Positions 1-8,111 of a DNA stretch of 22,170 nt are shown piece by piece. Where the stretch lies: NCBI GenBank assembly GCA_030039695.1, contig JASHVB010000311.1:1-22170 (forward strand), written 5' to 3'. The translations under genes were made by a program, and so were the position numbers. This stretch comes from Acetobacteraceae bacterium. GTDB taxonomy: Bacteria; Pseudomonadota; Alphaproteobacteria; Acetobacterales; Acetobacteraceae. The notes beneath the pieces are model-generated. The model was not told the DNA's origin and ran no database searches. It saw only the letters and a list, made by a program, of their open reading frames with translations. Position 1 is the first letter of the stretch. Each line of letters opens with the position of its first letter.

Positions 1-575
1 TAGTGCAGGCAATCAAGCGGCTCGCGGATCGGCACCCCAGCACTGAGCAGCGATGGACTCCCGACTGGAACCAAGCGTGGCTGCAGCAATGGCACCGCGT
101 GCAGCCCAGGCCAGTCACCGAGACCATGCCGAATACCGATATCCGCGCTGTCGGGACCGACGCCGATCGGCACCAGTTCGGGCGTCGTCATGATCCGCAC
201 ATCGATATCCGGATGATGCTGCACGAAGCCACCTAGCCGCGGCGCGAGCCACGTGGCCGCAAATGACGCCGTGGTGCTGACAACGAGCGAGGCCCGATAT
301 AGCCCACGGGCTTCCGCCAGCTTCTCCAGCGCGCTCTCAATGCGGCCGAACGCGTCGGCAAGATCGGTCAGCAAGCGCTCGCCCGCATCGGTGAGGCGCA
401 GCGAGCGGTTGCGCCGCTCAAACAATGCCACGCCGATCCGGGCTTCCAGTGCCTTCACCTGCTGACTCACCGCGCCCGCCGTGACGCCCAGTGTGTGTGC
501 CGCGCTCTTGATGCTGCCGGTGCGTCCGACCTCGGCGAACGCGCGCAGGCCAAGCAGAGGCAACGGACCGGGCAT
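1..575 (-). CDS. LysR-family transcriptional regulator, GcvA-like (3' end cut by window edge)
   Basis: An open frame runs from an ATG at 573-575 off the left edge, with no stop in about 191 codons. The N-terminus is a LysR winged helix-turn-helix: PLLGLRAFAEVGRTGSIKSA, then AAHTLGVTAGAVSQQVKALE as the recognition helix, then the FERRNRSLRLTDAGERLL wing. A substrate-binding domain of the GcvA subgroup follows, with the typical IGIRHGLGDWPGLHAVPLL stretch and the PVGSPSLL segment near the edge. LysR proteins are usually cytoplasmic, ligand-responsive and autoregulated. This gene diverges from the GNAT-MFS pair across about 100 bp, so that pair is its most likely target. The effector cannot be read from the sequence. 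Only the C-terminal third is missing. Confidence 0.9.
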   Translation of the reverse strand, partial: MPGPLPLLGLRAFAEVGRTGSIKSAAHTLGVTAGAVSQQVKALEARIGVALFERRNRSLRLTDAGERLLTDLADAFGRIESALEKLAEARGLYRASLVVSTTASFAATWLAPRLGGFVQHHPDIDVRIMTTPELVPIGVGPDSADIGIRHGLGDWPGLHAVPLLQPRLVPVGSPSLLSAGVPIREPLDCLH

Positions 576-582
576 GCCTTCA

Positions 583-604
583 GTTTAGGTCGGCTTAACC
601 GAAC
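583..604. promoter_or_regulatory. Candidate LysR operator in divergent intergenic region
   Basis: An imperfect dyad, GTTTAGGT (583-590) against ACCGAAC (598-604), lies just upstream of the lysR-like start and faces the GNAT gene. It resembles the T-N11-A type of LysR box, with one unpaired base in one arm. Position supports it more than sequence does; there is no second copy to compare. Confidence 0.35.
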
Positions 605-679
605 GGCAAGCAAATCTCGTTTGTGACACGGGAGGCGGGTTCCAAAATTCGCGCCACTGCAATCGCAAGACGGTTCCAT

Positions 680-1201
680 ATGGCACTCGACATCATCCGC
701 GCCGAACCATCCGACGCTGCGGCCGTCGCACTACTGGGTCGCATCACCTTCGCTGAGACGTTCGGGCATTTGTTCCACGACCATCATGACGACCTGCGCA
801 CCTATCTCGATTCAACCTTCGACGTTCCGAAAATCGAGCGCAGCATTGGTAAGCCTGAAAACGCCTATTGGCTGGCGCGGCGTAACGCGTTGCCGGTCGG
901 CTACGCCAAGCTGAAGTATCCGTCGGCACTGCCTGGCAAACCCGGCGGCGATGCTGCGCAACTGCAGAAGATCTACGTGCTGCGGGAATTTCTCGGCGAC
1001 GGCATCGGCCGCGCGCTGATGACGCCGATGCTGCACGCTGCCTCCCGCCTTGCGCCGCTCATCTGGCTCGACGTGCTCTCGCAGAACGAGCGTGCCATCG
1101 GCTTTTACACGACACTTGGCTTCGTGCCGATCGGTGACGACAGCTTCACGATCGGCGCGCAGCGCTTCCTTTTCCATCTGATGGCGAGACCGCCAGCATG
1201 A
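680..1201 (+). CDS. GNAT-family N-acetyltransferase
   Basis: A 173-residue protein of GNAT size, predicted to transfer an acetyl group from acetyl-CoA to an amine. The early FAETFGHLF segment and YWLARRNALPVGYAKLKY strand resemble PaiA-type polyamine acetyltransferases. The acetyl-CoA loop (motif A) is visible as LREFLGDGIGRALM, followed by LDVLSQNERAIGFYTTLGF, the usual motif B asparagine and tyrosine region. The ATG at 680 is preferred over a GTG at 623, because the extra 19 residues are not family-like and would run through the operator region. Its stop overlaps the start of the MFS gene (ATGA), so the two are very likely co-transcribed and translationally coupled. The substrate is unknown; detoxification of an amine or drug is an inference. 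Confidence 0.85.
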   Translation: MALDIIRAEPSDAAAVALLGRITFAETFGHLFHDHHDDLRTYLDSTFDVPKIERSIGKPENAYWLARRNALPVGYAKLKYPSALPGKPGGDAAQLQKIYVLREFLGDGIGRALMTPMLHAASRLAPLIWLDVLSQNERAIGFYTTLGFVPIGDDSFTIGAQRFLFHLMARPPA

Positions 1202-2394
1202 GCCAAACCATACCGCTGCGGGCAGAACATGCGAGCGAGATTCGCCGCTTATGGCCAGCCATCGTCGCGTGCTTTGCCACTGCGGTGCTGGGTTGGGGCT
1301 TCGGCTTCACGGGCATTTCGGTCTATCTCGCCGAGCTGCACCGGCTACGCCACTGGCCCAGTGCCACCATCGCCTCCGCCATCACCGCCTATTACCTGCT
1401 CGGCGCGGTGTGTCTGCCACACGTGCATGACCTGATGCGGCGGCTCGGTGCCGCACGCGTGCTCTCCACGAGCGCTGGCCTGTTGGCGCTCGGTTCCACC
1501 GTGTTCTCGCGTAGCACTCATGTCTGGGAGCTATACGGCGCCGCCGTGGTGATGGCGGCAGGTTGGGCCGGCTGCACGTCCGCCGCGATCTCCAGCACGC
1601 TCGCCTTGTATTTCCAGCACCAACGTGGCCTGGCTATCACTCTCGCCCTCAACGGCGCCAGCACCGCCGGCTTCACTGTCGCGCCGTTGCTGGTCGAGCT
1701 GAGTCAGCGCGTTGGGGTCGGCAATGCCGTGCCGCTGGTCGCCGCATGCATGCTGGCAATTGTCATACCGTTGAACACGCTCGGGTTGCCGGCGCCAGCG
1801 GGCGAGGCGGCGGCGACGGCGTCTACGGCAGCCCCGGCGCTAGACGGCGAGGCACGCACCTGGAGATTCTGGTCAGTGGCGCTGCCATTCGCGCTGGTCC
1901 TGGCGGCTCAGGTCGGGCTGATCGTGCATCTCGTGTCGTTCCTGCTCCCGCACCTTGGCGCATCAAATGCCGCGACCGGTCTGGCTCTGACGTCGGTTGC
2001 GGCGGTGGGCGGCAGACTGGTGCTGGCCGGCGTGATTGACCGCTTGCACCAGCGCTGCGCCGCCGCGGCAAGCTTCGTCAGCCAAGCCCTCGGTGTCGCC
2101 CTAATGCTTGCCTTACCGTACCGGCCGGAGGCGCTCTATGCCGGCTGCGTGTTATTTGGGCTTTCGGTGGGCAACGTCATTACGTTCCCGGCCTTGATCA
2201 TACAGCGCGAATTCTCGGCCGCGGCGTTCGGCACGGTCATCGGGCTAGCCACCTCGGTCAGCCAGTTCAGCTTCGCCCTCGCGCCGGCATTGCTCGGCCT
2301 CATCCGCGACGCAACGGGCGGCTATGCGGCGGTGTTGGCGACGTGCATCCTGTTTCAGCTTGCTGGGGCGATCGTCGTGCTGGCGCGGCGGTGA
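1198..2394 (+). CDS. MFS transporter
   Basis: A 398-residue, strongly hydrophobic protein with about 12 predicted membrane spans, the size of a single-domain major facilitator. The loop after span 2 reads HDLMRRLGAARVL, a variant of the MFS motif A, and a matching loop in the second half reads GVIDRLHQRCAAA. Spans are rich in Gly and Ala, as in drug and metabolite antiporters. A long Ala-rich linker near residues 200-215 separates the two six-helix halves. It starts at an ATG overlapping the acetyltransferase stop. Together with the divergent LysR regulator this forms a regulator-modifier-exporter unit. The transported compound cannot be inferred, and import is not excluded. Confidence 0.88.
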   Translation: MSQTIPLRAEHASEIRRLWPAIVACFATAVLGWGFGFTGISVYLAELHRLRHWPSATIASAITAYYLLGAVCLPHVHDLMRRLGAARVLSTSAGLLALGSTVFSRSTHVWELYGAAVVMAAGWAGCTSAAISSTLALYFQHQRGLAITLALNGASTAGFTVAPLLVELSQRVGVGNAVPLVAACMLAIVIPLNTLGLPAPAGEAAATASTAAPALDGEARTWRFWSVALPFALVLAAQVGLIVHLVSFLLPHLGASNAATGLALTSVAAVGGRLVLAGVIDRLHQRCAAAASFVSQALGVALMLALPYRPEALYAGCVLFGLSVGNVITFPALIIQREFSAAAFGTVIGLATSVSQFSFALAPALLGLIRDATGGYAAVLATCILFQLAGAIVVLARR

Positions 2395-2589
2395 GAGGCC
2401 CGGCGGACGCCGTCCCCCTTGGACCACCTGCCAGAGACCTGGGCTTTGGAGTTCATCTGTTCGGGTCTGAGAGGCGCCAGGGTCGACGGGGGTGACGGCT
2501 GAGCAAGTGTCCTCGCAGACCCAGACGCTCGGGCTTTCAAGCGCGAAGCCTTTACTGTGGGCTCAAGCAAGCCGAGCCCCCTTGATCTC
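2395..2589. other. Intergenic gap between convergent genes
   Basis: 195 bp between the convergent MFS and Ntn-hydrolase genes. I see no convincing ORF and no hairpin followed by a T-run. Confidence 0.5.
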
Positions 2590-3612
2590 TCACCGCCCAT
2601 CCAGTCCGGTCAGGGCCAGCATACGGGTCTGCGGCGTCGTTCCGTGCCAGCCCTGCACCGTGAGGTTTCCACTGTTCGCGTCGAGTTCCGCGGCCACGCG
2701 TGTCAGTCCATTCAGCACCGGAGGCCGCAGCCAGCCCAGCGGTTGTGCCCCCAGTGACGGCAGGGCGGTCCGCATTGCTGCGAGCCGGCGGTGACTGTTC
2801 CGGCCGCGCGGCCTGCCTCGGAACCCGTCCGTCAACCAGTGATTCGTGATGCAGGCGGGCGCCGCGTGCACAAGCGCACTGCCTTCACGACGTTCGATAA
2901 TGCAGCCTTCATCCGGTGTCACGCCAGTCAGCGTGTAGATCACTGGAATGCAAACCGGGGTCGCCGTCAGCATCGCCTTGGCTTCCGCGTAACTGCCGCA
3001 ACGCTCGAACGCCTGGCGCAGCAGATGCGCCGGCGGCAGCGCCGTCGCCCTGCGGACCCGCCAGCGATTCACCATCCAGTCGACGGGCAAGCCGAGGCTC
3101 AACCGTTCGAAGCTGTAGGCCATGGGCGGCTGGTTGATTGCCGCGGCAAAGCGGCGCGGGGCCACGGCCGTCAGCACACCGAGGAAGCCCGGCCATGTGA
3201 TGTTGTGATACGCCCCGACGGCCGGCACATGCCGCGCAACAACGACATGGCGCCCCAGGCGAAACGGCCAGTCGAGCGTGCGGTACAGTTGCACGGCGGC
3301 GCCCTCGCTGGGGGAGCGGCACGCCGTCGTGCAGCCGAGTTCGAAGCTGAAATTCAACGCATAAGCGCCGGGCTGGCCCAGCAAGCGTGCGACTGTATCG
3401 ATCTCAGGCAGGTACGGGTTGCGTGCATGACGCAGGCTATTCTCTGCGTAGCGATCGCCCCAGCGCAGCAGTGATCCCAGGATCACGCGCCGAATCAGAC
3501 CGACGATGCGCCGAATTTCGCCGGGACATGCCATGGCGAGTTGCAATGGCCCCTCCGGAGCGTCGATGGTCGGGATTTCGGGCAGCGTCTGAGCGCTATC
3601 GCTCTGCGCCAT
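2590..3612 (-). CDS. Linear amide C-N hydrolase / acyltransferase, Cys-type Ntn hydrolase family
   Basis: A 340-residue protein resembling the choloylglycine hydrolase, NAAA and penicillin acyltransferase clan. Residues 92-98 read LGCTTAC, and Cys94 is the best candidate nucleophile. It is followed by the hallmark YRTLDWPF segment (Asp114) and HNITWPGFLGVLTAVAP. AAAINQPP (Asn160) fits the conserved Asn region, and CIIERREGSALVH the downstream Arg strand. Family members cleave or transfer acyl groups on linear amides. Here the putative nucleophile sits about 93 residues in, so autocatalytic removal of the N-terminal segment is possible, as in acid-ceramidase-like enzymes. I see no signal peptide. 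The ATG at 3612 follows a purine-rich GGGAGGG Shine-Dalgarno. It is divergent from the aldolase-monooxygenase pair. The substrate is unknown. Confidence 0.75.
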   Translation of the reverse strand: MAQSDSAQTLPEIPTIDAPEGPLQLAMACPGEIRRIVGLIRRVILGSLLRWGDRYAENSLRHARNPYLPEIDTVARLLGQPGAYALNFSFELGCTTACRSPSEGAAVQLYRTLDWPFRLGRHVVVARHVPAVGAYHNITWPGFLGVLTAVAPRRFAAAINQPPMAYSFERLSLGLPVDWMVNRWRVRRATALPPAHLLRQAFERCGSYAEAKAMLTATPVCIPVIYTLTGVTPDEGCIIERREGSALVHAAPACITNHWLTDGFRGRPRGRNSHRRLAAMRTALPSLGAQPLGWLRPPVLNGLTRVAAELDANSGNLTVQGWHGTTPQTRMLALTGLDGR

Positions 3613-3796
3613 ACCTCACCCTCCCCCGACCTCTGGCGCCACGCCGACAGCGGACGCCACCGGTTCGTTCCGGCGGCGATTGCAGGGCTTGAAGCGCGAC
3701 GTTGCTGTCGGCACGGTGCCCGCCCCAATCCCCTCTGGTCATTGCCTGCGCCCATCCCGGAAACGGGCGGTACCGCAATCCACTCTGGAGCCTACC

Positions 3797-4504
3797 ATGG
3801 ACCTGGATCCGCAGATTGCCACGACGTTGAAGACCGTTTCCACCGCTACGATTACCACCGTTCTGCTGAAGAAGGGGCTACGCAACGTGTGGATGCGCGG
3901 GCCGAAGCCACTGAAGGCAGGCCAGCCGCGGCTAGTCGGACGGGCGTTCACCATGCGCTTCGTGCCGGCCCGCGAGGACCTGGCGACACCCGAATCCTGG
4001 GCCTCGCCGCGCTCGACGCGGGCCGCGATCGAGGACATGCCGCCGGGTGTCGTCACTGTGATCGACGCGATGGGCGTCACGGATGCCGGCGTGTTCGGCG
4101 ACATATTGTGCGCGCGCATGGCCAAGCGTGGTGTGGCGGCGATGGTGACTGACGGCGTCGTGCGCGACATTAACGGCGTTCTGGGGACGGGGCTGCCGGT
4201 GTGGTGCCGGGGTTGGGCGGCGCCGGCATCGGTGGCGGGGTTGACGTTCGTGAACTGGCAGGAGCCGATCGGCTGCGGCGGCGTCGCAATCTTCCCCGAC
4301 GACGTGATCATGGTGGACGAAGACGGCGCGGTGGTGATCCCACAAAATATGCTGGAGGACGTGGCCGCGCAGGCCACCGATCAGGAGAGGATGGAGGAAT
4401 GGATCATGTCCGAGGTGGCCAAGGGCGTGCCGCTGCCAGGGCTGTATCCGCCGAACGCTGAGAGCAAGGCGCGGTATGAGGCTTGGGCGAAGCAGCAGCG
4501 ATGA
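3797..4504 (+). CDS. RraA-like / HMG-aldolase superfamily protein
   Basis: A 235-residue protein of the RraA/dimethylmenaquinone-methyltransferase-like fold. Diagnostic stretches are GVVTVIDAMGVTDAGVFGDI, then AAMVTDGVVRDINGV carrying the Arg-Asp pair that binds metal and oxo-acid in HMG/CHA aldolases, and DDVIMVDEDGAVVIP near the C-terminus. Characterised relatives either cleave 4-hydroxy-4-methyl-2-oxoglutarate-type compounds and decarboxylate oxaloacetate, or (RraA proper) inhibit RNase E. At 235 residues it is longer than RraA and lacks RNase-partner context, so a catabolic lyase is more likely. The ATG at 3797 is chosen for the GGAG six bases upstream; an upstream in-frame start at 3680 has no family sequence. 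Its stop lies inside the ribosome-binding site of the monooxygenase. Confidence 0.82.
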   Translation: MDLDPQIATTLKTVSTATITTVLLKKGLRNVWMRGPKPLKAGQPRLVGRAFTMRFVPAREDLATPESWASPRSTRAAIEDMPPGVVTVIDAMGVTDAGVFGDILCARMAKRGVAAMVTDGVVRDINGVLGTGLPVWCRGWAAPASVAGLTFVNWQEPIGCGGVAIFPDDVIMVDEDGAVVIPQNMLEDVAAQATDQERMEEWIMSEVAKGVPLPGLYPPNAESKARYEAWAKQQR

Positions 4505-4516
4505 GGAAATCATCCG

Positions 4517-6064
4517 ATGAGCGACGTTGCGACATCTGGGCACCGGACGCAGAGCAGTCAGCATTTCGACGTACTGATCGTGGGCGCTGGAATCTCTGGC
4601 ATTGGCAGTGCATATCATCTGGCCCACCAATGTCCATGGGCGACGTTCGCGATCCTGGAAGCGCAGGACCATTTTGGCGGCACGTGGTGGACGCACCGCT
4701 ATCCTGGCATCCGCTCCGACAGCGACCTGCACACCTTCGGTTACCGGTTCAAGCCCTGGACCAGCGCGCCGATCGCGACCGCCGAGGAAATCCTGACCTA
4801 TATGGGGGAGGTACTCGACGAGAATGATCTCGCAAAACACATCCGCTATCGCCACAAGATTCTTTCGGCCCGCTGGTCCAGTGCGGACGCGTTATGGACG
4901 ATCGAGGGCGAGCGCACCGACACCGACAAGCCGGTGCGCTTCACCACGAACTTCCTGTGGATGTGCCAGGGATACTACCGCCATTCTGAGGGGTACACGC
5001 CGGAATGGGATGGCATTGCCGACTACCAGGGCATCGTCGTTCATCCCCAGAAATGGCCAGTAGACCTCGACTACAAGGGCAAGAACGTCCTGGTCATCGG
5101 CTCCGGTGCCACCGCGGCAACGCTGATCCCCTCGATCGCCGCAGACTGCGCGCACGTAACGATGCTGCAGCGCTCACCAACCTATTTCCGCATCGGCCGC
5201 AACGCGATCGAGTTAGCCGAGGAACTTCGCCGCCTGCGGATCGACGAAGCCTGGATCCACGAAATCGTTCGCCGCAAAATCCTGTTCGAGCAGGACTGGT
5301 TCACCAAACGGACCTTCAGCGAGCCAGAGAAGGTGAAGCAGGAGCTACTCGGCGCGATCCAGGCGATCCTCGGGCCCGATTACGACATGTCGCACTTTAC
5401 GCCGGGTTATCGGCCGTGGCAGCAGCGGCTCGCTTTCGTACCGGACGCCGACCTGTTCGAGGGAATCAAGTCGGGCAAGGCATCCGTAGTGACAGGTGAG
5501 ATTGAGCGGTTCACCGGACAGGGCGTGCTGCTGAAGACGGGCCAGATTTTGGAGGCCGACGTCGTCGTCACCGCGACCGGCTTCAATCTTTGCATCCTGG
5601 GCGACATTGCGTTCACAATTGATGGACAGGTCTTGGATTTCGCGAAGACGGTCACGTACCGCGGCATGATGTTCACCGGCATTCCTAACATGGCCTGGGT
5701 GTTCGGCTATTTTCGCGCAAGTTGGACGCTGCGCGCCGACCTCGTGGGCGACTTCGTCTGCCGGCTGCTGAACCACATGCGGGCCGAAGGTTATGACTCC
5801 GCTCTTCCCGCACTGCGCGCGCAGGATGAGGACATGCCCCAACTCGACTGGATCGACGCTGAAAATTTCAATCCTGGCTACATGCTGCGCAGCATGCACC
5901 TCCTGCCAAAGCGAGGTGACAAGCCGGAATGGCAGCACACGCAGGATTACTGGACCGAAAAGGACACGTTCCCTGCGATCGACCTGGACGGGGAGGAGTT
6001 CGTCTATGGGCGCCGTCCAGCCGTCCCGTTGACGGAGGGAGGTTGGGGAGCGGCCGAGGTGTGA
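4517..6064 (+). CDS. Flavin-containing monooxygenase, Baeyer-Villiger type
   Basis: A 515-residue class B flavoprotein monooxygenase. The FAD Rossmann motif GAGISG is at residues 23-28, followed by FGGTWWTHRYPGIRSDSDLH, typical of Baeyer-Villiger enzymes. The fingerprint is at 170-181 (YQGIVVHPQKWP), matching FxGxxxHxxxW(P/D) except Tyr for the first Phe. The NADPH Rossmann motif GSGATA is at 195-200, and VVTATGFNL gives the late ATG motif. Such enzymes use NADPH and O2 to insert oxygen next to a ketone, or to oxygenate N or S. The start at 4517 has GAGGA upstream that overlaps the RraA-like stop, implying coupled expression. A ketone substrate and an ester or lactone product are inferred from family. 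Confidence 0.9.
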   Translation: MSDVATSGHRTQSSQHFDVLIVGAGISGIGSAYHLAHQCPWATFAILEAQDHFGGTWWTHRYPGIRSDSDLHTFGYRFKPWTSAPIATAEEILTYMGEVLDENDLAKHIRYRHKILSARWSSADALWTIEGERTDTDKPVRFTTNFLWMCQGYYRHSEGYTPEWDGIADYQGIVVHPQKWPVDLDYKGKNVLVIGSGATAATLIPSIAADCAHVTMLQRSPTYFRIGRNAIELAEELRRLRIDEAWIHEIVRRKILFEQDWFTKRTFSEPEKVKQELLGAIQAILGPDYDMSHFTPGYRPWQQRLAFVPDADLFEGIKSGKASVVTGEIERFTGQGVLLKTGQILEADVVVTATGFNLCILGDIAFTIDGQVLDFAKTVTYRGMMFTGIPNMAWVFGYFRASWTLRADLVGDFVCRLLNHMRAEGYDSALPALRAQDEDMPQLDWIDAENFNPGYMLRSMHLLPKRGDKPEWQHTQDYWTEKDTFPAIDLDGEEFVYGRRPAVPLTEGGWGAAEV

Positions 6065-6180
6065 GGGATGTACCAGCGGCCCTGTGCAACGACCGGCTAG
6101 GGTGGAAGCAGTCGTTCGTCTCGGCCCATCAGGATGACGGGGTTGCGCCGATAGCGGTCACTAACGCGGACAGGGTCTAA

Positions 6181-6196
6181 CCGGGTCGGTGCCCGG
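6181..6196. repeat. Small GC hairpin between convergent genes
   Basis: CCGGG (6181-6185) and CCCGG (6192-6196) pair around a six-base loop, directly beside the stop of the PhyH-like gene. The gap between the two convergent stops is 132 bp. There is no T-run, so it could aid termination but is not a clear intrinsic terminator. Confidence 0.35.
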
Positions 6197-6937
6197 CTAA
6201 ATCCGCCAGCCGTTCCAAATGTCGGTCATTAACTGCCAGCGGCGCTCATCGATGTCCTTGAACCACAGCCGGAAATAGACGGCATAGCGGTCGCGATCGG
6301 AGACGTTGACCGCGGCCGTGTGCGCCAGCTGATAGTGGCACAAGACGACATCGCCCGGCTCGGCCATCAGCTGCAGCGATGTGCCGAGCGGAATTCTCGG
6401 CATGCCGCTGCGCAGCGTCTCGACCCCACGCTCGCGAAAATACTGCTCAAGCACATGATGCGAGCCAGGCCATACGGTGAAGTTGCCGGCGAATTCCTGT
6501 TCCGTCGGGCTTAGATAGACGCCGACCAGCGCCGTGAAATTCAACACCAGCACGTTCGCCGCGACGCCGTTGTGCGGCGAGGGTAGCCCGTCGATATGCG
6601 GGTCTGGCGGCTCGACTGTGCGCGCGTTGTGCGCTCGGCGCAGCGCGATCTGTGCGTTGTGATACCCCAGGGAGTCGAAACCGATGACATCGTCGAGTTT
6701 CGCGGCAATTCCACTCTGTTCCAACAAGGCCATCAGCACGGGTGCGCGCCGCAGCATCGGGCAATACGATAGGTTGTCGTACTCGCTCTGCCGCGCCGGG
6801 TCGTAATTGGTGGCCAGATCAGCGTCGATTGCGGCGCGCGCCTCGGCAATCAGCGCCGTCGGGCAGAGGCCGCGAAAATGCGCATACCCGTCTCGCTTCA
6901 GGCGCAGCGGCCAAGCATCGTCCTCGGGATCAATCAT
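6197..6937 (-). CDS. Phytanoyl-CoA dioxygenase (PhyH) family Fe(II)/2-oxoglutarate oxygenase
   Basis: A 246-residue protein of PhyH size. The iron-binding triad is visible as HID at residues 114-116 and the distal His206 in HYQLAHTAAVN, with the 2-oxoglutarate-binding Arg likely Arg217 in RDRYAVYFR. FTVWPGSHH and EPGDVVLCHY are the typical beta strands of the jelly-roll core. The family hydroxylates small lipophilic or secondary-metabolite substrates, with decarboxylation of 2-oxoglutarate. The ATG at 6937 is taken because family sequence begins there (LKRDGYAHFRGL). The frame stays open upstream to 7318, but those 127 residues look non-coding. It converges on the monooxygenase gene, with 132 bp between stops, and probably has its own promoter in the gap at 6938-7469. 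Confidence 0.85.
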   Translation of the reverse strand: MIDPEDDAWPLRLKRDGYAHFRGLCPTALIAEARAAIDADLATNYDPARQSEYDNLSYCPMLRRAPVLMALLEQSGIAAKLDDVIGFDSLGYHNAQIALRRAHNARTVEPPDPHIDGLPSPHNGVAANVLVLNFTALVGVYLSPTEQEFAGNFTVWPGSHHVLEQYFRERGVETLRSGMPRIPLGTSLQLMAEPGDVVLCHYQLAHTAAVNVSDRDRYAVYFRLWFKDIDERRWQLMTDIWNGWRI

Positions 6938-7469
6938 CCTGCACCTAGCCTCAGTCTCGCGCCGCGCTCGCGGCCTGACGCCGTCGGTCTCACCGCAAAA
7001 TCTATAGCGCAAATGACCGCAAAGGGGCAGGGCGACAAATTCACGGCACGAAGGCCGAGCGGCCGCCATGGGCGGCCGACTGTCCGGTTTCGCGCGGTCG
7101 ACCGGGAAAAGCGAACATCTCCTCACAGGCTGAAATGGGCCAATCACCTCGGTGCCGTACACGCTGTGCCGATTGGCGGTATGGGTATAGAAGGCGGAAA
7201 TTAGGTTCGCGTCGGGATCGCGGGCGGATGAAACGGAAGTCGCGAAAGGTTGAAAGAACCTCTCGGCGAGTGGGACGGACCGCCCTCGCTCCGATCGGCA
7301 AGTTCCCCGCCAAAGCAATGTGCGAGGATCTGTGCAGGCTGCAGCAGGGGTCCCAAATGGGAGCCGTCACCGATGCAAGCCATTGCGTGGCGGACAAGTC
7401 CGGCGGTCATCGGAATCACAGTGAACCGAAGAAATAGGCCCGTTGTCTGAAGACGGAAGGGAGCCGAAG
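6938..7469. other. Gene-free gap upstream of PhyH and cupin genes
   Basis: 532 bp between divergent genes, presumably holding both promoters. ORFs here have no recognisable sequence. The only notable structure is the GC palindrome at 7060-7078. Confidence 0.5.
7060..7078. repeat. Perfect 8-bp GC palindrome
   Basis: CGGCCGCC (7060-7067) and GGCGGCCG (7071-7078) form a perfect stem with a three-base loop, in the divergent gap between the PhyH-like and cupin genes. No T-run follows in either direction. It may be a protein-binding site or simply a GC-rich palindrome. Confidence 0.45.
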
Positions 7470-7952
7470 ATGGACATGCAGTCGATGGTGGTGCAGCCGG
7501 GCGACGGAAATTCGGTCTCGCTCGGGGGCATGGGCGTGGTGTTCAAGCTCTCCGGGGCCGAAACCGGAGGGGCGTTTGCCGTTGTTGAGCACCCGATCGA
7601 TCCGGGGCGGCTGGTGTTGCCACACGTCCACGTGCATGAGGATGAGTATTCGTATGTGCTGGAAGGGACGATTGGTGCGCGCGTCGGTGACCATGAGGTC
7701 GTCGCGACGCAGGGCAGTTACGTGATCAAGCCACGCGGGCTGATGCACACGTTCTGGAATCCCGGCCCGAACCCGGCCCGGCTGTTGGAGGTGATCGCCC
7801 CGGCGGGCTTCGAGAAGTACTTCGCCGAACTCGCCGAGGCCGAAGACCCCGATCGGAGGCAGGCGCTGGCTGCGAAGTACGGGGTGACCTATTCGGATGA
7901 CTGGGTGGCCGATCTGGCCTCCAGGTACAAGCTGAGGTTACTCGGTCACTGA
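7470..7952 (+). CDS. Single-domain cupin protein
   Basis: A 160-residue cupin. Motif 1 is at residues 52-59 (HVHVHEDE), giving two His ligands and a Glu, followed by YSYVLEGTIG. Motif 2 is at 82-97 (GSYVIKPRGLMHTFWN), with His93 as the third His ligand and the P-x-G spacing intact. The barrel is therefore likely metal-binding. The helical C-terminal tail (ELAEAEDPDRRQALAAKYGV) is typical of small quercetinase-like cupins that oxidise, isomerise or sense small molecules. The ATG at 7470 is set by AGGGAG six bases upstream (7458-7463). An aldolase gene follows 159 bp downstream on the same strand, separated by a strong hairpin. The reaction cannot be assigned. Confidence 0.85.
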   Translation: MDMQSMVVQPGDGNSVSLGGMGVVFKLSGAETGGAFAVVEHPIDPGRLVLPHVHVHEDEYSYVLEGTIGARVGDHEVVATQGSYVIKPRGLMHTFWNPGPNPARLLEVIAPAGFEKYFAELAEAEDPDRRQALAAKYGVTYSDDWVADLASRYKLRLLGH

Positions 7953-7953
7953 C

Positions 7954-7983
7954 CAGGATGCTCGCTGCGGAGCGACCATCCTG
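7954..7983 (+). terminator. Long stem-loop directly after the cupin stop
   Basis: CAGGATG-C-TCGCT, loop GCGG, then AGCGA-C-CATCCTG: 12 pairs with one C-C mismatch and a tetraloop, starting two bases after the TGA at 7950-7952. There is no T-run, so it is either a weak or Rho-assisted terminator or a 3' mRNA-stabilising hairpin between the cupin and aldolase genes. Confidence 0.5.
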
Positions 7984-8111
7984 CCGATCGGAAACTATGA
8001 AGCCCGCTCAGGTACGGCGTCTCCCGGATCGCGGCGAACGAGCGCCTCTCGACTGTGGTGACCCGGCCAGTCGGGTTGAGAGATCGGGGTAATCGAAGTG
8101 GAGTAGGGCGG

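Noticed and set aside
2791..3474. 227-codon plus-strand frame
   Set aside because: It is antisense to the Ntn hydrolase, has no recognisable domain, and is explained by high GC content.
3932..4855. 307-codon minus-strand open frame
   Set aside because: It is antisense to the RraA-like and monooxygenase genes, both of which have clear family motifs; its composition is that of a shadow frame.
6938..7318. N-terminal extension of the PhyH-like protein
   Set aside because: The frame is open, but the 127 extra residues are unlike the family, and a good start lies at 6937.
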